A stretch of DNA of 64,000 nt from Pseudonocardia oceani (GCF_019263585.2 NZ_JADQDF010000001.1:4474501-4538500), one strand, 5' to 3'. Positions 16,473 through 26,245 are shown, numbered from the stretch's first letter. Numbers and translations: made by a program. Notes: generated by a model not told the origin, from the sequence alone.

Positions 16473-18646
16473 ACGTCGACCTCGACGCGGCGCTGGAACC
16501 GCTGCTCGGGCGCAAGTCCGCCGACCTGCTGGCGGCGCAGCTGGAGATCCGCACCGTCGGCGAGCTGGTGCGGCACTACCCGCGCCGCTACGTCGACCGC
16601 GGCAAGCTCACCGACATCGCGGGCCTGGAGATCGGCGAGCACGCCACGCTCGTCGCGCAGGTGGCCTCGTCGACGCTGCGCGACATGCGCGCGCGGCGGG
16701 GCAAGCTGCTCGCCGTCGTCATCCGTGACGAGAAGGGCGCCCAGCTCGACTGCACGTTCTTCAACGGCCACAAGGTGCAGCACCTCATCCACCCCGGCGT
16801 GCGGGCGGTGTTCTCGGGCAAGGTCGGGGTCTTCAACGGCAAGCTGCAGCTCACCCACCCGCAGTTCGAGCCGATCGACGAGACCGACGAGGTGCGCCCG
16901 TTCCTGTCGGTCTACCCGGCCACCGGCAAGATCGCCTCGCAGGTGATCGCGAAGTGCGTGCGGATCGTGCTCGACCTGCTCGACGCGGGCGGGCGGGTCG
17001 AGGTCACCGACCCGCTGCCCCCCAAGATCCGCGAGCGCGAGTCGCTGCCCGAGCTGGGCCGTGCGCTGCGCCGCATCCACGTGCCCGAGACCGAGGCCGA
17101 CATCCACGCCGCCCGGCACCGCCTGGTGTGGGACGAGGCGCTCGGCGTCCAGCTCGCCCTCGCGCTGCGCCGCCAGGCCACCGCCGCCCGGCCGGCGCCG
17201 GAGTGCCCCCCGGTGGCGGGCGGGCTGCTCGACGCGTTCGACGCCCGGCTGCCGTTCACGCTCACCGCGGGGCAGCAGGAGGTCGGGGCGCAGGTCGCGG
17301 CCGACCTCGCGCGCGCCCACCCCATGAACCGGCTCGTCCAGGGCGACGTCGGCGCGGGCAAGACGATCATCGCGCTGCGGGCGATGCTGCAGGCCGTCGA
17401 CAACGGGCAGCAGGCGGCCATGCTCGCGCCCACCGAGGTGCTGGCCGCGCAGCACGCACGGTCACTGCGGGCGATGCTCGGCCCGCTCGCCCAGGCCGGC
17501 GAGCTGGGCGGCGACGAGCGGGCCACGAGCGTCACGCTGCTCACCGGGTCGCTGGGGGCGAAGGCCAAGCGCCAGGCGCTGCTCGACGCGCAGTCCGGCC
17601 GGGCCGGGATCGTCGTCGGCACGCACGCGCTGATCCAGGACCGCGTCGGGTTCGCCGACCTCGGGCTCGTCGTCGTCGACGAGCAGCACCGCTTCGGCGT
17701 CGAGCAGCGCGACGCCCTGCGCGGGCGCGGGGAGAAGGCGCCGCACATGCTCGTCATGACGGCCACGCCGATCCCCCGGACCGTCGCCATGACCGTCTAC
17801 GGCGACCTCACGGTGTCCTCGCTGCGCGAGCTGCCCCGCGGCCGCTCGCCGATCGCCACGTCGGTCGTGCCGCTGGCGGAGAAGCCGCAGTGGTTCGCGA
17901 GCGTCTGGCGGCGCATCCACGACGAGGTGGGGAAGGGCCACCAGGCCTACGTCGTGTTCCCGCGCGTGGGCGACGCGGAGAAGGACGCCGACGCCGACGT
18001 CGAGCCGCCCGGCCCCGACGAGGAGGCCCGCCGCCCGCCGCTGGCCGTGCTCGACATCGCCCCCCGCCTGCAGGAGGGCGCGCTCGCGGGGCTGCGCCTG
18101 GCCATCCTGCACGGCAAGCTGCCCGCCGACGAGAAGGACGCCGTCATGCGCTCCTTCGAGCGCGGGGAGATCGACGTCCTGCTGGCCACGACCGTCATCG
18201 AGGTCGGCGTCGACGTCCCCAACGCCACCGCCATCGTCATCCTCGACGCCGAGCGCTTCGGCCTCTCGCAGCTCCACCAGCTGCGCGGCCGCGTGGGCCG
18301 GGGTGCGGCGCCCGGGGTGTGCCTGCTCGTCACCGACATGCCCGAGGCCACCGCCGCCCGCGAGCGCCTCGCCGCCGTCGAGGGCACCACCGACGGGTTC
18401 GAGCTGGCCCGCCTCGACCTCGAGCTGCGCCGGGAGGGCGACGTCCTGGGGGCGCTGCAGTCCGGCCGCCGCTCGGGGCTGCGCCTGCTGTCGCTGCTCA
18501 AGCACGAGGACGTCATCGCGAAGGCGCAGGTCTACGCGGCCGATCTGGTGGCGCACGACCCGGGCCTGGCGACCAGCCCGGGCCTCGCCGCGCTGGTCGG
18601 GGAGGTCGTCACCGACGACCGCGCGGAGTACCTCGACAAGGTGTGA
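16469..18646 (+). CDS. recG: ATP-dependent DNA helicase RecG
   Basis: Branch-migration helicase that remodels stalled replication forks and Holliday junctions. The product is 725 aa. The N-terminal wedge/OB domain spans about 1-240. Walker A is GDVGAGKTIIALRAM (near residue 290), motif II is VVVDEQHRFGVEQRD, motif III is MTATPIPRTVAMTVYGD, and the C-terminal helicase part has TTVIEVGVDVPNA and QLHQLRGRVGRG. The GTG start overlaps the preceding stop, implying coupled translation. Confidence 0.95.
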   Translation: MNVDLDAALEPLLGRKSADLLAAQLEIRTVGELVRHYPRRYVDRGKLTDIAGLEIGEHATLVAQVASSTLRDMRARRGKLLAVVIRDEKGAQLDCTFFNGHKVQHLIHPGVRAVFSGKVGVFNGKLQLTHPQFEPIDETDEVRPFLSVYPATGKIASQVIAKCVRIVLDLLDAGGRVEVTDPLPPKIRERESLPELGRALRRIHVPETEADIHAARHRLVWDEALGVQLALALRRQATAARPAPECPPVAGGLLDAFDARLPFTLTAGQQEVGAQVAADLARAHPMNRLVQGDVGAGKTIIALRAMLQAVDNGQQAAMLAPTEVLAAQHARSLRAMLGPLAQAGELGGDERATSVTLLTGSLGAKAKRQALLDAQSGRAGIVVGTHALIQDRVGFADLGLVVVDEQHRFGVEQRDALRGRGEKAPHMLVMTATPIPRTVAMTVYGDLTVSSLRELPRGRSPIATSVVPLAEKPQWFASVWRRIHDEVGKGHQAYVVFPRVGDAEKDADADVEPPGPDEEARRPPLAVLDIAPRLQEGALAGLRLAILHGKLPADEKDAVMRSFERGEIDVLLATTVIEVGVDVPNATAIVILDAERFGLSQLHQLRGRVGRGAAPGVCLLVTDMPEATAARERLAAVEGTTDGFELARLDLELRREGDVLGALQSGRRSGLRLLSLLKHEDVIAKAQVYAADLVAHDPGLATSPGLAALVGEVVTDDRAEYLDKV

Positions 18647-18655
18647 GGGTCCGGC

Positions 18656-19009
18656 TCAGATCCGCAGGTCGGCCGAGCCGCCCGTGGGCGTCGGGGCGGC
18701 CGGCTCGGGCCGGCGGGCGCGACGCGCCACCAGCACCACCCAGCCGCCCGCGAGGGCGAGCGTCAGGCCGGCGGTGAGAAGCGGCTGCGCCTGCGGCACG
18801 ACGGTGTGCACGATCGCGAGGACCGCGAGGGCAAGCACCAGCAGCGCGACGTCGACGACCGGGACGGGCAGCCACCGCAGCCACGACGGCGTGCTGCGGT
18901 GCGGACGGACGCGGGCGCCGTGGAAGCGGTCGGCGAGCGAGGGGTCCTGCGCGTTCAGGGCGTCTTCGATGGCGGCGAGCGCCCTCTGCTCGTGGGGCGA
19001 CAGGGGCAT
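18656..19009 (-). CDS. DUF3040 membrane protein
   Basis: Product of 117 aa. The N-terminal block MPLSPHEQRALAAIEDALN with DPSLADRF is the hallmark of the actinobacterial DUF3040 family. Two hydrophobic segments follow (VPVVDVALLVLALAVLAIVH and LLTAGLTLALAGGWVVLVA). Function is unknown. ATG at 19009 has GGAGG 6 nt upstream. It is convergent with recG across only 9 nt. Confidence 0.85.
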   Translation of the reverse strand: MPLSPHEQRALAAIEDALNAQDPSLADRFHGARVRPHRSTPSWLRWLPVPVVDVALLVLALAVLAIVHTVVPQAQPLLTAGLTLALAGGWVVLVARRARRPEPAAPTPTGGSADLRI

Positions 19010-19130
19010 GGCGGTCCTCCGGTCCAGCGGGCGTACGGGGTGCGGCGTGCGGGCGTGCGACGGGCACTCCCTCGCAGGGTGACCGGTATTCGTCGGGTTC
19101 AACCCCGTGGTTCGGGTCGGGCCCGTCGGA

Positions 19131-19964
19131 TCAGGCGGGCAGGGCCCCCCGTGCGGCCGCGTCGAGCGCGGCGCGGGCGGTGCGGGGGAGGTGGACGGTG
19201 CCCGCGGCGTCGAGCCTGCCGAGCTCGCTGCGGGCCCGGGCGTAGGCGCTCCGGCGCTCGGGTTCGTGGTCGGAGTCGCGGGCCGTGGTGAGCAGCTTGA
19301 TCACCCGCTCGACCGTGGACCGCTCGACGGGCGAGAGCCCCGCGAGCCGGATCCGCTCCGCGGCCTCGCGGGCGGCGCGCCAGGCGCGCTCGGCGGTGTC
19401 GACGGCGGCGACGAACTGCGCGGCGTGCGCGTCGCCGGGGTAGGCGTCGGACTCCAGGGCCTGCGCGTGGGCGAACGCGTCGACGAACCGCCCGGTGCTG
19501 GGCACCGTGACGTCGGACAGGGCCGGCAGGCGCAGCACGTTCATCGGGTCGCACTCGTGGGTCGCGTAGGCGGCGGCCAGGGCGTGGAAGCGGTCGAGCG
19601 AGCGCCGCCACACGACGTCGGGCCGCTGCGGGGCGGCCGGCCGCCCGGGCAGCGGCGCCGTGCCGGCCGACCGCGCCCGGATCCTGCGCCGCACGACGTG
19701 GAACGCGACGCCGCCGGCGACGAGGAACGGCGTGGCCGCGGCGACCGTCAGCCCCAGCGCGACGGCCGTGGCCAGTACGAACGAGACCAGGGCCAGCACG
19801 CCGGAGAGGAACAGGGGCAGGAGCAGCAGCCAGGGCAGGACCCGGCGCGGCAGCGGCCGCGGGCGGCCCCTGCGGGCGCGGCGGATCTCGGCGGCCCGGC
19901 GCTGCCGACGGCCGTCGGCGAACGCGCGGGCGTCGTGGACGGTGGCGTGCCGGCTGTGTCCCAC
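19131..19964 (-). CDS. Uncharacterised membrane-anchored protein
   Basis: Product of 277 aa if started at GTG 19964, which sits just after AAGGAG. A basic N-terminal stretch (residues about 15-45) is followed by two adjoining transmembrane segments (VLPWLLLLPLFLSGVLALV, then ATAVALGLTVAAATPFLVAG). A mostly helical, charged cytoplasmic domain of about 180 residues follows, with repeated Ala/Arg/Glu patterns (AERAWRAAREAAERIRLAG). No enzymatic motif is seen and I do not recognise the family. It is divergent from pyc. Confidence 0.65.
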   Translation of the reverse strand: MGHSRHATVHDARAFADGRRQRRAAEIRRARRGRPRPLPRRVLPWLLLLPLFLSGVLALVSFVLATAVALGLTVAAATPFLVAGGVAFHVVRRRIRARSAGTAPLPGRPAAPQRPDVVWRRSLDRFHALAAAYATHECDPMNVLRLPALSDVTVPSTGRFVDAFAHAQALESDAYPGDAHAAQFVAAVDTAERAWRAAREAAERIRLAGLSPVERSTVERVIKLLTTARDSDHEPERRSAYARARSELGRLDAAGTVHLPRTARAALDAAARGALPA

Positions 19965-20023
19965 GACTCCTTGGTACCCGAACCAACCTGAGATTCGCAC
20001 GGGTCCGATCGGGTGCGCCCGGG

Positions 20024-20029
20024 TACGGT
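20024..20029 (+). promoter_or_regulatory. pyc -10 element
   Basis: TACGGT inside GGGTACGGTTCG, giving a leader of about 45 nt with GAGAGGGG as ribosome site before the GTG at 20081. Confidence 0.5.
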
Positions 20030-20080
20030 TCGCGCGCCGGATCAAGAAACGGGCCGGGTGGAGAACGAGAGGGGTCGTCC

Positions 20081-23000
20081 GTGTTCCGCAAGGTGCTCGT
20101 CGCCAACCGGGGAGAGATCGCGATCCGGGCGTTCCGGGCCGCCTACGAGCTCGGGGTGTCGACCGTCGCGGTCTTCCCCTACGAGGACCGCAACTCCCTG
20201 CACCGGGCGAAGGCCGACGAGTCCTACCAGATCGGCGAGCCCGGTCACCCCGTTCGCGCCTACCTGTCGGTCGACGAGGTGATCAGGGCGGCGCGCAAGG
20301 CCGGCGCCGACGCGATCTACCCCGGCTACGGCTTCATGTCCGAGAACCCCGACCTGGCGCAGGCCTGCGCCGACGCCGGGATCACGTTCGTCGGGCCCCC
20401 GTCGTCGGTGCTGCACCTGACGGGCAACAAGTCGCGCGCGATCGCCGCGGCCCGCGAGGCCGGCGTCAACGTGCTGAGCTCCTCGGAGCCCGGTACCGAC
20501 GTCGACGCGCTGGTGGCCGCGGCCGACGAGATCGGCTTCCCGATCTTCGTCAAGGCCGTGGCGGGGGGCGGCGGGCGCGGCATGCGGCGCGTCCAGGAGC
20601 CCGGCGACCTGCGCGAGGCCATCGAGGCCGCGATGCGCGAGGCGGAGTCGGCCTTCGGCGACGCCACGGTGTTCGTCGAGCAGGCGGTGGTGAACCCCCG
20701 CCACATCGAGGTGCAGATCCTGGCCGACGCTTCAGGCAACGTCGTGCACCTCTACGAGCGCGACTGCTCGGTGCAGCGGCGCCACCAGAAGGTCATCGAG
20801 ATCGCGCCGGCTCCCAACCTCGACCCGGAGATCCGGGCGCGGATCTGCGACGACGCCGTGAAGTTCGCCCGCCACATCGGCTACGTCAACGCGGGCACCG
20901 TCGAGTTCCTGCTCGACGAGCGCGGCGAGCACGTCTTCATCGAGATGAACCCGCGCATCCAGGTCGAGCACACCGTCACCGAGCAGGTCACCGACCGCGA
21001 CCTGGTCATCGCCCAGCTGCGCATCGCGTCGGGGAGGACGCTGCCGGAGCTGCGGCTCACCCAGGACCAGGTGACGTGCACGGGTGCGGCGCTGCAGTGC
21101 CGGGTCACCACCGAGGACCCGTCCAACGGCTTCCGCCCCGACACCGGCACGATCAGCAACTACCGCTCCCCGGGCGGGCCCGGCGTCCGCCTCGACGGCG
21201 GCACCACCCACACCGGCGCCGAGGTCAGCGCGCACTTCGACTCGATGCTGGTCAAGCTCACCTGCAACGGCCACGACTTCCCGAACGCCGTGCGCCGTGC
21301 CCGCCGGGCGATCGCGGAGTTCCGCATCCGGGGCGTGTCGACGAACCTGCCGTTCATCGCCGCCGTGCTCGCCGACCCGGACTTCCAGGAGGGCCGGGTC
21401 ACCACCAGCTTCATCGAGGAGCGCCCGCAGCTGCTGCGCGCGCGCCAGCCCGCCGACCGCGGCACGCGGATCCTCACCTACCTCGCCGAGACCACGGTCA
21501 ACCGGCCCAACGGGGAGCGGCCGCAGGTCGTCGAGCCCGTCGACAAGCTGCCGGCCTGCGACCTCGGCGCCCCTGCCCCGGACGGCTCGCGGCAGCTGCT
21601 GCGCGAGCTCGGGCCCGAGGGGTTCGCGCGGCGGCTGCGCGAGCAGACGGCCGTGGCCGTCACCGACACGACGTTCCGCGACGCCCACCAGTCGCTGCTG
21701 GCCACCCGCGTCCGCAGCCGCGACCTGCTCGCCGTCGCCCCGTTCGTGGCCCGCACGGCGCCGCAGCTGCTGAGCCTGGAGTGCTGGGGTGGCGCGACCT
21801 ACGACGTGGCGCTGCGGTTCCTCAACGAGGACCCGTGGGACCGCCTCGCCGCGCTCTCCGAGGCGCTCCCCAACATCTGCACCCAGATGCTGCTGCGCGG
21901 GCGCAACACCGTCGGCTACACGCCGTACCCGACGGAGGTGACCGACGCGTTCGTCGAGGAGGCGGCGGCGTCGGGGATGGACGTCTTCCGCATCTTCGAC
22001 GCCCTCAACGACGTCCAGCAGATGCGCCCGGCCATCGACGCCGTGCGCGCCACCGGCACGTCCGTCGCGGAGGTCGCGCTCTGCTACACCGGCGACCTGT
22101 CCGACCCGTCCGAGAAGCTCTACACCCTCGACTACTACCTGCGCCTGGCCGAGCAGATCGTCGACGCGGGCGCGCACGTCCTCGCCATCAAGGACATGGC
22201 CGGCCTGCTGCGCCCGCCCGCGGCGAAGGCGCTGGTCACGGCGCTGCGCGAGCGCTTCGACCTGCCGGTGCACCTGCACACCCACGACACGGCGGGCGGC
22301 CAGCTGGCCACGCTGGTCGCGGCGATCGACGCCGGGGTCGACGCCGTCGACGCCGCGGTGGCGAGCATGGCCGGCACGACGAGCCAGCCGTCGCTGTCGG
22401 CGCTGGTGGCCGCCACCGACCACACCGAGCGCGCCACGGGGCTCTCGCTCACCGCGGTCGGCGACCTGGAGCCGTACTGGGAGGCCGTGCGCAAGGTGTA
22501 CGCGCCGTTCGAGTCGGGGCTCGCGTCGCCGACCGGGCGCGTCTACCACCACGAGATCCCCGGCGGGCAGCTGTCCAACCTGCGCCAGCAGGCGATCGCG
22601 CTGGGGCTGGGTGACCGGTTCGAGCTGATCGAGGACCTCTACGCCGCCGCCGACCGGATGCTGGGGCGGCTGGTGAAGGTCACGCCGTCGTCGAAGGTCG
22701 TCGGCGACCTCGCGCTGCACCTCGTCGGCGCCGGGGTGGAGGCGGCCGACTTCGAGGCCGAGCCCGGCAAGTTCGACGTCCCGGACTCGGTGATCGGGTT
22801 CCTGCGCGGCGAGCTGGGCGACCCACCCGGCGGCTGGCCCGAGCCGTTCCGCACCCGCGCACTGGAGGGACGCTCGCCGGAGAAGAGCGCCGTCGACCTG
22901 ACGATCGACGACCGACGCGGCCTGCGCGAGGACCGCCGCGCCACCCTCAACCGCCTCCTGTTCCCGGCGCCGACGAAGGAGTACGAGGCCCACCAGGAGG

Positions 23001-23458
23001 CCTACGGCGACACGTCGGTGCTCTCCACCAAGGACTTCCTCTACGGCCTGGAGCCCGAGACCGAGCACACCGTCGAGCTCGAGCAGGGCGTCACGCTGCT
23101 CATCGAGCTGGAGGCGATCTCCGAGGCCGACGAGCGCGGCTACCGCAACGTCCTCGCCACGCTCAACGGGCAGATGCGCCCGATGCAGGTGCGCGACGAG
23201 TCGGTCACCACCGACGTCAAGGCGGCCGAGCGGGCGGAGCGGGGCAATCCGCACCACGTCGCCGCGCCGTTCGCCGGCGTCGTCACGCTGCAGGTGGAGG
23301 AGGGCGACGCGGTCGAGTCCGGCCAGACCGTCGCCACCATCGAGGCCATGAAGATGGAGGCCTCGATCACCGCGCAGCAGGGCGGCCGGGTGGGCCGGCT
23401 CGCGATCGGCAGGGTCCAGCAGGTGGAGGGCGGCGACCTCCTGCTGGAGCTGGAGTGA
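20081..23458 (+). CDS. pyc: Pyruvate carboxylase
   Basis: Biotin enzyme making oxaloacetate from pyruvate, bicarbonate and ATP; anaplerotic and cytosolic. The single-chain product of 1125 aa is the usual size. The biotin carboxylase part with ATP-grasp spans about 1-455 (ends of the loop visible in AVAGGGGRGMRRVQ and EMNPRIQVEHTVTE). The carboxyltransferase domain spans about 480-1000 (AVTDTTFRDAHQSLLATRVR, LHTHDTAGGQ). The biotinyl domain lies at the C-terminus with Lys1091 in EAMKMEAS. A palindrome follows the stop by 6 nt and probably ends the transcript. Confidence 0.97.
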   Translation: MFRKVLVANRGEIAIRAFRAAYELGVSTVAVFPYEDRNSLHRAKADESYQIGEPGHPVRAYLSVDEVIRAARKAGADAIYPGYGFMSENPDLAQACADAGITFVGPPSSVLHLTGNKSRAIAAAREAGVNVLSSSEPGTDVDALVAAADEIGFPIFVKAVAGGGGRGMRRVQEPGDLREAIEAAMREAESAFGDATVFVEQAVVNPRHIEVQILADASGNVVHLYERDCSVQRRHQKVIEIAPAPNLDPEIRARICDDAVKFARHIGYVNAGTVEFLLDERGEHVFIEMNPRIQVEHTVTEQVTDRDLVIAQLRIASGRTLPELRLTQDQVTCTGAALQCRVTTEDPSNGFRPDTGTISNYRSPGGPGVRLDGGTTHTGAEVSAHFDSMLVKLTCNGHDFPNAVRRARRAIAEFRIRGVSTNLPFIAAVLADPDFQEGRVTTSFIEERPQLLRARQPADRGTRILTYLAETTVNRPNGERPQVVEPVDKLPACDLGAPAPDGSRQLLRELGPEGFARRLREQTAVAVTDTTFRDAHQSLLATRVRSRDLLAVAPFVARTAPQLLSLECWGGATYDVALRFLNEDPWDRLAALSEALPNICTQMLLRGRNTVGYTPYPTEVTDAFVEEAAASGMDVFRIFDALNDVQQMRPAIDAVRATGTSVAEVALCYTGDLSDPSEKLYTLDYYLRLAEQIVDAGAHVLAIKDMAGLLRPPAAKALVTALRERFDLPVHLHTHDTAGGQLATLVAAIDAGVDAVDAAVASMAGTTSQPSLSALVAATDHTERATGLSLTAVGDLEPYWEAVRKVYAPFESGLASPTGRVYHHEIPGGQLSNLRQQAIALGLGDRFELIEDLYAAADRMLGRLVKVTPSSKVVGDLALHLVGAGVEAADFEAEPGKFDVPDSVIGFLRGELGDPPGGWPEPFRTRALEGRSPEKSAVDLTIDDRRGLREDRRATLNRLLFPAPTKEYEAHQEAYGDTSVLSTKDFLYGLEPETEHTVELEQGVTLLIELEAISEADERGYRNVLATLNGQMRPMQVRDESVTTDVKAAERAERGNPHHVAAPFAGVVTLQVEEGDAVESGQTVATIEAMKMEASITAQQGGRVGRLAIGRVQQVEGGDLLLELE

Positions 23459-23464
23459 CCCCTC

Positions 23465-23504
23465 GTGAGCGGCGATCGTGGCCAGGGCCGCGGTCGCCGC
23501 TCAC
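23465..23504. terminator. Long palindrome after pyc
   Basis: A 19-bp stem: GTGAGCGGCGATCGTGGCC (23465-23483) pairs with GGCCGCGGTCGCCGCTCAC (23486-23504); the two differences are G-U wobbles in RNA. There is no U-run. It belongs to the same sequence family as the hairpin after smc. Confidence 0.7.
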
Positions 23505-23519
23505 GGGCGGCGAAGCCGC

Positions 23520-24086
23520 ATGACACGGATCGTCGCGGGCACGGCGGGCGGGCGGCGCCTGGCCGTGCCCCCGTCGGGCACCCGGCCCACGTCCGACCGG
23601 GTGCGCGAGGCGCTGTTCAGCTCACTGACCCACGACCCGGGGCTCGAGGGCGCCGTCGTGCTCGACCTGTGCGCGGGGTCGGGGGCGCTGGGGCTCGAGG
23701 CGCTGTCGCGGGGCGCCGCGCACGCGCTGCTGGTGGAGTCCGACCGGCGCGCGGCCGCGGTGCTGCGGCGCAACGTCGCAGACCTGGGCCTGCCCGGTGC
23801 CGAGGTGCGGGCGGCTCCGGCGGGCGCCGTGCTGGGCTCGGACGCCCCGCGCCCCTACGACCTGGTGCTGGTCGACCCGCCCTACGACGTCCCCGACGCC
23901 GAGGTCGCCGGCTGGCTCGCCGACGCGGCCGCGCACGGCTGGTTCGCGCCCGACGCCGTGGTGGTCGTCGAGCGGCGGGCGGGGCGGGGGCGCGACGGCG
24001 GGTCGTTCGCGTGGCCGTCGCCGCTGGTGGCGGTCCGGCAGCGGCGCTACGGGGAGACGGTGCTGTTCACCGGGGCGTGTCAGTAG
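23520..24086 (+). CDS. rsmD: 16S rRNA (guanine966-N2)-methyltransferase
   Basis: SAM-dependent methyltransferase, 188 aa. It begins with the family signature MTRIVAGTAGGRRLAVPPSG and RPTSDRVREALFSSL. SAM-binding motif I is VVLDLCAGSGALGLEALSRG and the catalytic DPPY is in LVLVDPPYDV. ATG at 23520 gives the family N-terminus. rsmD followed closely by coaD is a common pairing; here two minus-strand genes intervene. Its last 7 nt overlap the convergent tauE-like gene. Confidence 0.93.
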   Translation: MTRIVAGTAGGRRLAVPPSGTRPTSDRVREALFSSLTHDPGLEGAVVLDLCAGSGALGLEALSRGAAHALLVESDRRAAAVLRRNVADLGLPGAEVRAAPAGAVLGSDAPRPYDLVLVDPPYDVPDAEVAGWLADAAAHGWFAPDAVVVVERRAGRGRDGGSFAWPSPLVAVRQRRYGETVLFTGACQ

Positions 24087-24847
24087 GCCTGCACGGCCAG
24101 CCACACCGCGAGGCCCAGCCCGGCCAGCGCGATCCCGACGCGCAGCGGCCCGGCCGGCAGCCGGCGCACCACCCAGGGCCCGCACCAGCCGCCGATCGCC
24201 ACCCCGATCGCGAGCGGCGGCACCGCCCACCACGCGACGACGCCCAGCACCGCGAACCCGACGGCGGCGACGGCATTGGCGACGCCGAGCAGCACGGCCT
24301 TGAGCGCGTTGCCCCGCGCCAGGCCCACCGGCAGCCCGATCAGCACCAGTGCGAGCATCAGCACCCCGGCCGCCGCGCCGAAGTAGCCGCCGTAGACCGC
24401 GACGACGAACATGCCGCCGAGCACCGCGGGGCCCGCCTCGGAGGACCCCCGGCGCGCGGCGACGGCCCGGATCCGCGGCTGGAACAGCAGCACCAGCGCC
24501 GCCCCGCCGACGAGGAACGGCACGATCCGCTCGAACGCCTCCGACGGCGTCACCAGCAGCAGACCGGCCCCGGTGGCCCCGCCGAGCAGCGTCAGCGGGG
24601 CCAGGCGGCGCAGGACCGGCCACTGGCCCGACAGCTCGGGCCGCGAGCCGGCCACCTGCCCGACCGTCGAGAACGCCAGCGCGACGGTGTTGGTGACGTT
24701 CGCCGTCGTCGCCGGCAGGCCCACGGCCAGCAGCGCCGGGTAGGAGAACAGCGACGCGAGCCCCGCGATCGAGCCGGACAGCCCGGCCGCCACCCCGGCG
24801 ACGAGCAGGAGCAGGACCGTCACACCGGCCCCGCCCCACCCCGACAC
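24080..24847 (-). CDS. TauE/SafE-family membrane permease
   Basis: Integral membrane protein, 255 aa with 7-8 helices, of the TauE/SafE (DUF81) group associated with export of sulfonates, sulfite or sulfoacetate. The two family half-repeats are visible (GLSGSIAGLASLFSYPALLA near residue 22 and GGYFGAAAGVLMLALVLIG near 155). The substrate is unknown. The start could be GTG 24847 or the GTG eight codons later. It lies downstream of the dienelactone hydrolase gene on the same strand but behind a hairpin. Confidence 0.85.
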   Translation of the reverse strand: MSGWGGAGVTVLLLLVAGVAAGLSGSIAGLASLFSYPALLAVGLPATTANVTNTVALAFSTVGQVAGSRPELSGQWPVLRRLAPLTLLGGATGAGLLLVTPSEAFERIVPFLVGGAALVLLFQPRIRAVAARRGSSEAGPAVLGGMFVVAVYGGYFGAAAGVLMLALVLIGLPVGLARGNALKAVLLGVANAVAAVGFAVLGVVAWWAVPPLAIGVAIGGWCGPWVVRRLPAGPLRVGIALAGLGLAVWLAVQAY

Positions 24848-24857
24848 GCGCGCAACG

Positions 24858-24894
24858 AGACCCCGACTCGCGGGAAGTGCCCCGGCGAGTCGGG
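24858..24894 (-). terminator. Hairpin between DLH-family gene and tauE-like gene
   Basis: A 12-bp perfect stem (ACCCCGACTCGC, 24858-24869, with GCGAGTCGGGGT, 24883-24894) and a 13-nt loop. A further copy of CGAGTCGGGGT lies at about 24909-24919. It is likely to limit read-through from the upstream minus-strand gene. Confidence 0.6.
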
Positions 24895-24935
24895 GTGTCG
24901 TGGCGACCGAGTCGGGGTGCCGCTGCGGCCGGTGC

Positions 24936-25691
24936 TCACGGGCGGGGTAGGGCCTCCGCGTAGAGGGTCTCGAGCGCCGTCCAGTGCCGCGCGGCCGCCG
25001 CCTCGTCGAAGGTGGGGTTGTCGGGCACCGCGAAGCCGTGGGCGGCGGGGTAGGTCTCGACGGTGTGCGTCACGCCGGCCCCGGTGAGCGCGGCCTCCAG
25101 GCGGTCGCGGGCGGCGTCGTCGAAGGAGCCGTCGTCGGTGGCCCCGGCGACGTAGACGACCGACCGGATCTCGGCGGCACGCAGGTGCGGGCTGTCGGGG
25201 TCCTCGGCGGAGGCGATGCCGCCGCCGTGGAACGAGGCGGTGGCGGCGATCCGGTCGGGCCGGTGCGGGGCGACGACCATCGACGCGCGCCCGCCCATGC
25301 AGTAGCCCGTGGTGCCGACGGCGTCGCCGGAGACCTCGGTGGCCGCGGAGAGGAAGTCGAGGTAGGCGTCGAGGTCGCTGCGGTACATCGCCGCGGTGAC
25401 GCCCTTGACCATCCCCATCAGCCGCGCGCGCTCGTCGGGCTCGGAGAACACGGTGGCCAGGTCGAAGGGGATCCAGCCGGGGGTGCGGTAGTAGACGTCG
25501 GGCAGCAGCACCGCGTAGCCCTCGCCCAGGGTGGCGAGGCGGTCGGCCATCGCCCGCATCGTCTCGCGGGTGCCGCCGGCGTCCGGGTAGAGGATCACCG
25601 CGGGCCAGGGGCCCGGTCCCTCGTCGGGCAGGTGCAGGGTCACGGGGCAGTCGCCGTCGGTGGTCGGCACGACGTGATCGAGTACGGGCAC
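24936..25691 (-). CDS. Dienelactone hydrolase-family alpha/beta hydrolase
   Basis: Cytosolic alpha/beta hydrolase, 251 aa. The nucleophile elbow is GYCMGGRASM (Cys nucleophile, as in true dienelactone hydrolases). The Asp is probably in VAGATDDGSFDD and the His in YPAAHGFAVP. The natural substrate is not deducible, since this family also includes carboxymethylenebutenolidase-like housekeeping enzymes. GTG at 25691 is chosen because an earlier start at 25742 would cover the coaD promoter and adds residues unlike the family. Confidence 0.85.
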   Translation of the reverse strand: MPVLDHVVPTTDGDCPVTLHLPDEGPGPWPAVILYPDAGGTRETMRAMADRLATLGEGYAVLLPDVYYRTPGWIPFDLATVFSEPDERARLMGMVKGVTAAMYRSDLDAYLDFLSAATEVSGDAVGTTGYCMGGRASMVVAPHRPDRIAATASFHGGGIASAEDPDSPHLRAAEIRSVVYVAGATDDGSFDDAARDRLEAALTGAGVTHTVETYPAAHGFAVPDNPTFDEAAAARHWTALETLYAEALPRP

Positions 25692-25747
25692 GGGTCGAGT
25701 TCTACTCCGGACGGCGCCCGCGTGCGCGACGGGTAGGGTCACCGGCC

Positions 25748-26230
25748 ATGAGGCGCGCGGTCTGCCCCGGTTCGTTCGATCCCGTCACCCACGGCCACCT
25801 CGACATCATCGGGCGCACCGCCCCGCTGTTCGACGAGCTGGTGGTCGCGGTGCTCGTGAACAAGTCGAAGAAGGGCATGTTCACGCTCGAGGAGCGGATC
25901 GACATGCTCACCGAGCAGACGGCGCAGTACCCGAACGTCCGCGTCGACTCCTTCCACGGCCTGCTCGTCGACTACTGCCGCGACCACGACGTCCGCGCGA
26001 TCGTCAAGGGCATCCGGGCGGTGTCCGACTTCGACTACGAGCTCCAGATGGCGCAGATGAACCACGGCCTGACCGGCGTCGAGACGCTGTTCATGCCCAC
26101 CGCGCCGGAGTTCAGCTTCATCGCCAGCTCGCTGGTGAAGGAGGTCGCGACCTTCGGGGGCGACGTCGCCCACCTGCTCCCGGAGGCCGTACACGCTCGG
26201 CTGATGGAGCGCATCGCGGAGCGCGCCTGA
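25748..26230 (+). CDS. coaD: Phosphopantetheine adenylyltransferase
   Basis: Penultimate step of coenzyme A synthesis: 4'-phosphopantetheine + ATP to dephospho-CoA. The product is 160 aa, standard length. The nucleotidyltransferase motif is CPGSFDPVTHGHLDIIGR at residues 6-23 (T/HxGH), and the second signature is EFSFIASSLVKEVATFGG. The start ATG is 8 nt after TAGGGT (25734-25739), suggesting a leaderless mRNA. Confidence 0.97.
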   Translation: MRRAVCPGSFDPVTHGHLDIIGRTAPLFDELVVAVLVNKSKKGMFTLEERIDMLTEQTAQYPNVRVDSFHGLLVDYCRDHDVRAIVKGIRAVSDFDYELQMAQMNHGLTGVETLFMPTAPEFSFIASSLVKEVATFGGDVAHLLPEAVHARLMERIAERA

Positions 26231-26245
26231 TCACCCGAACGGAAC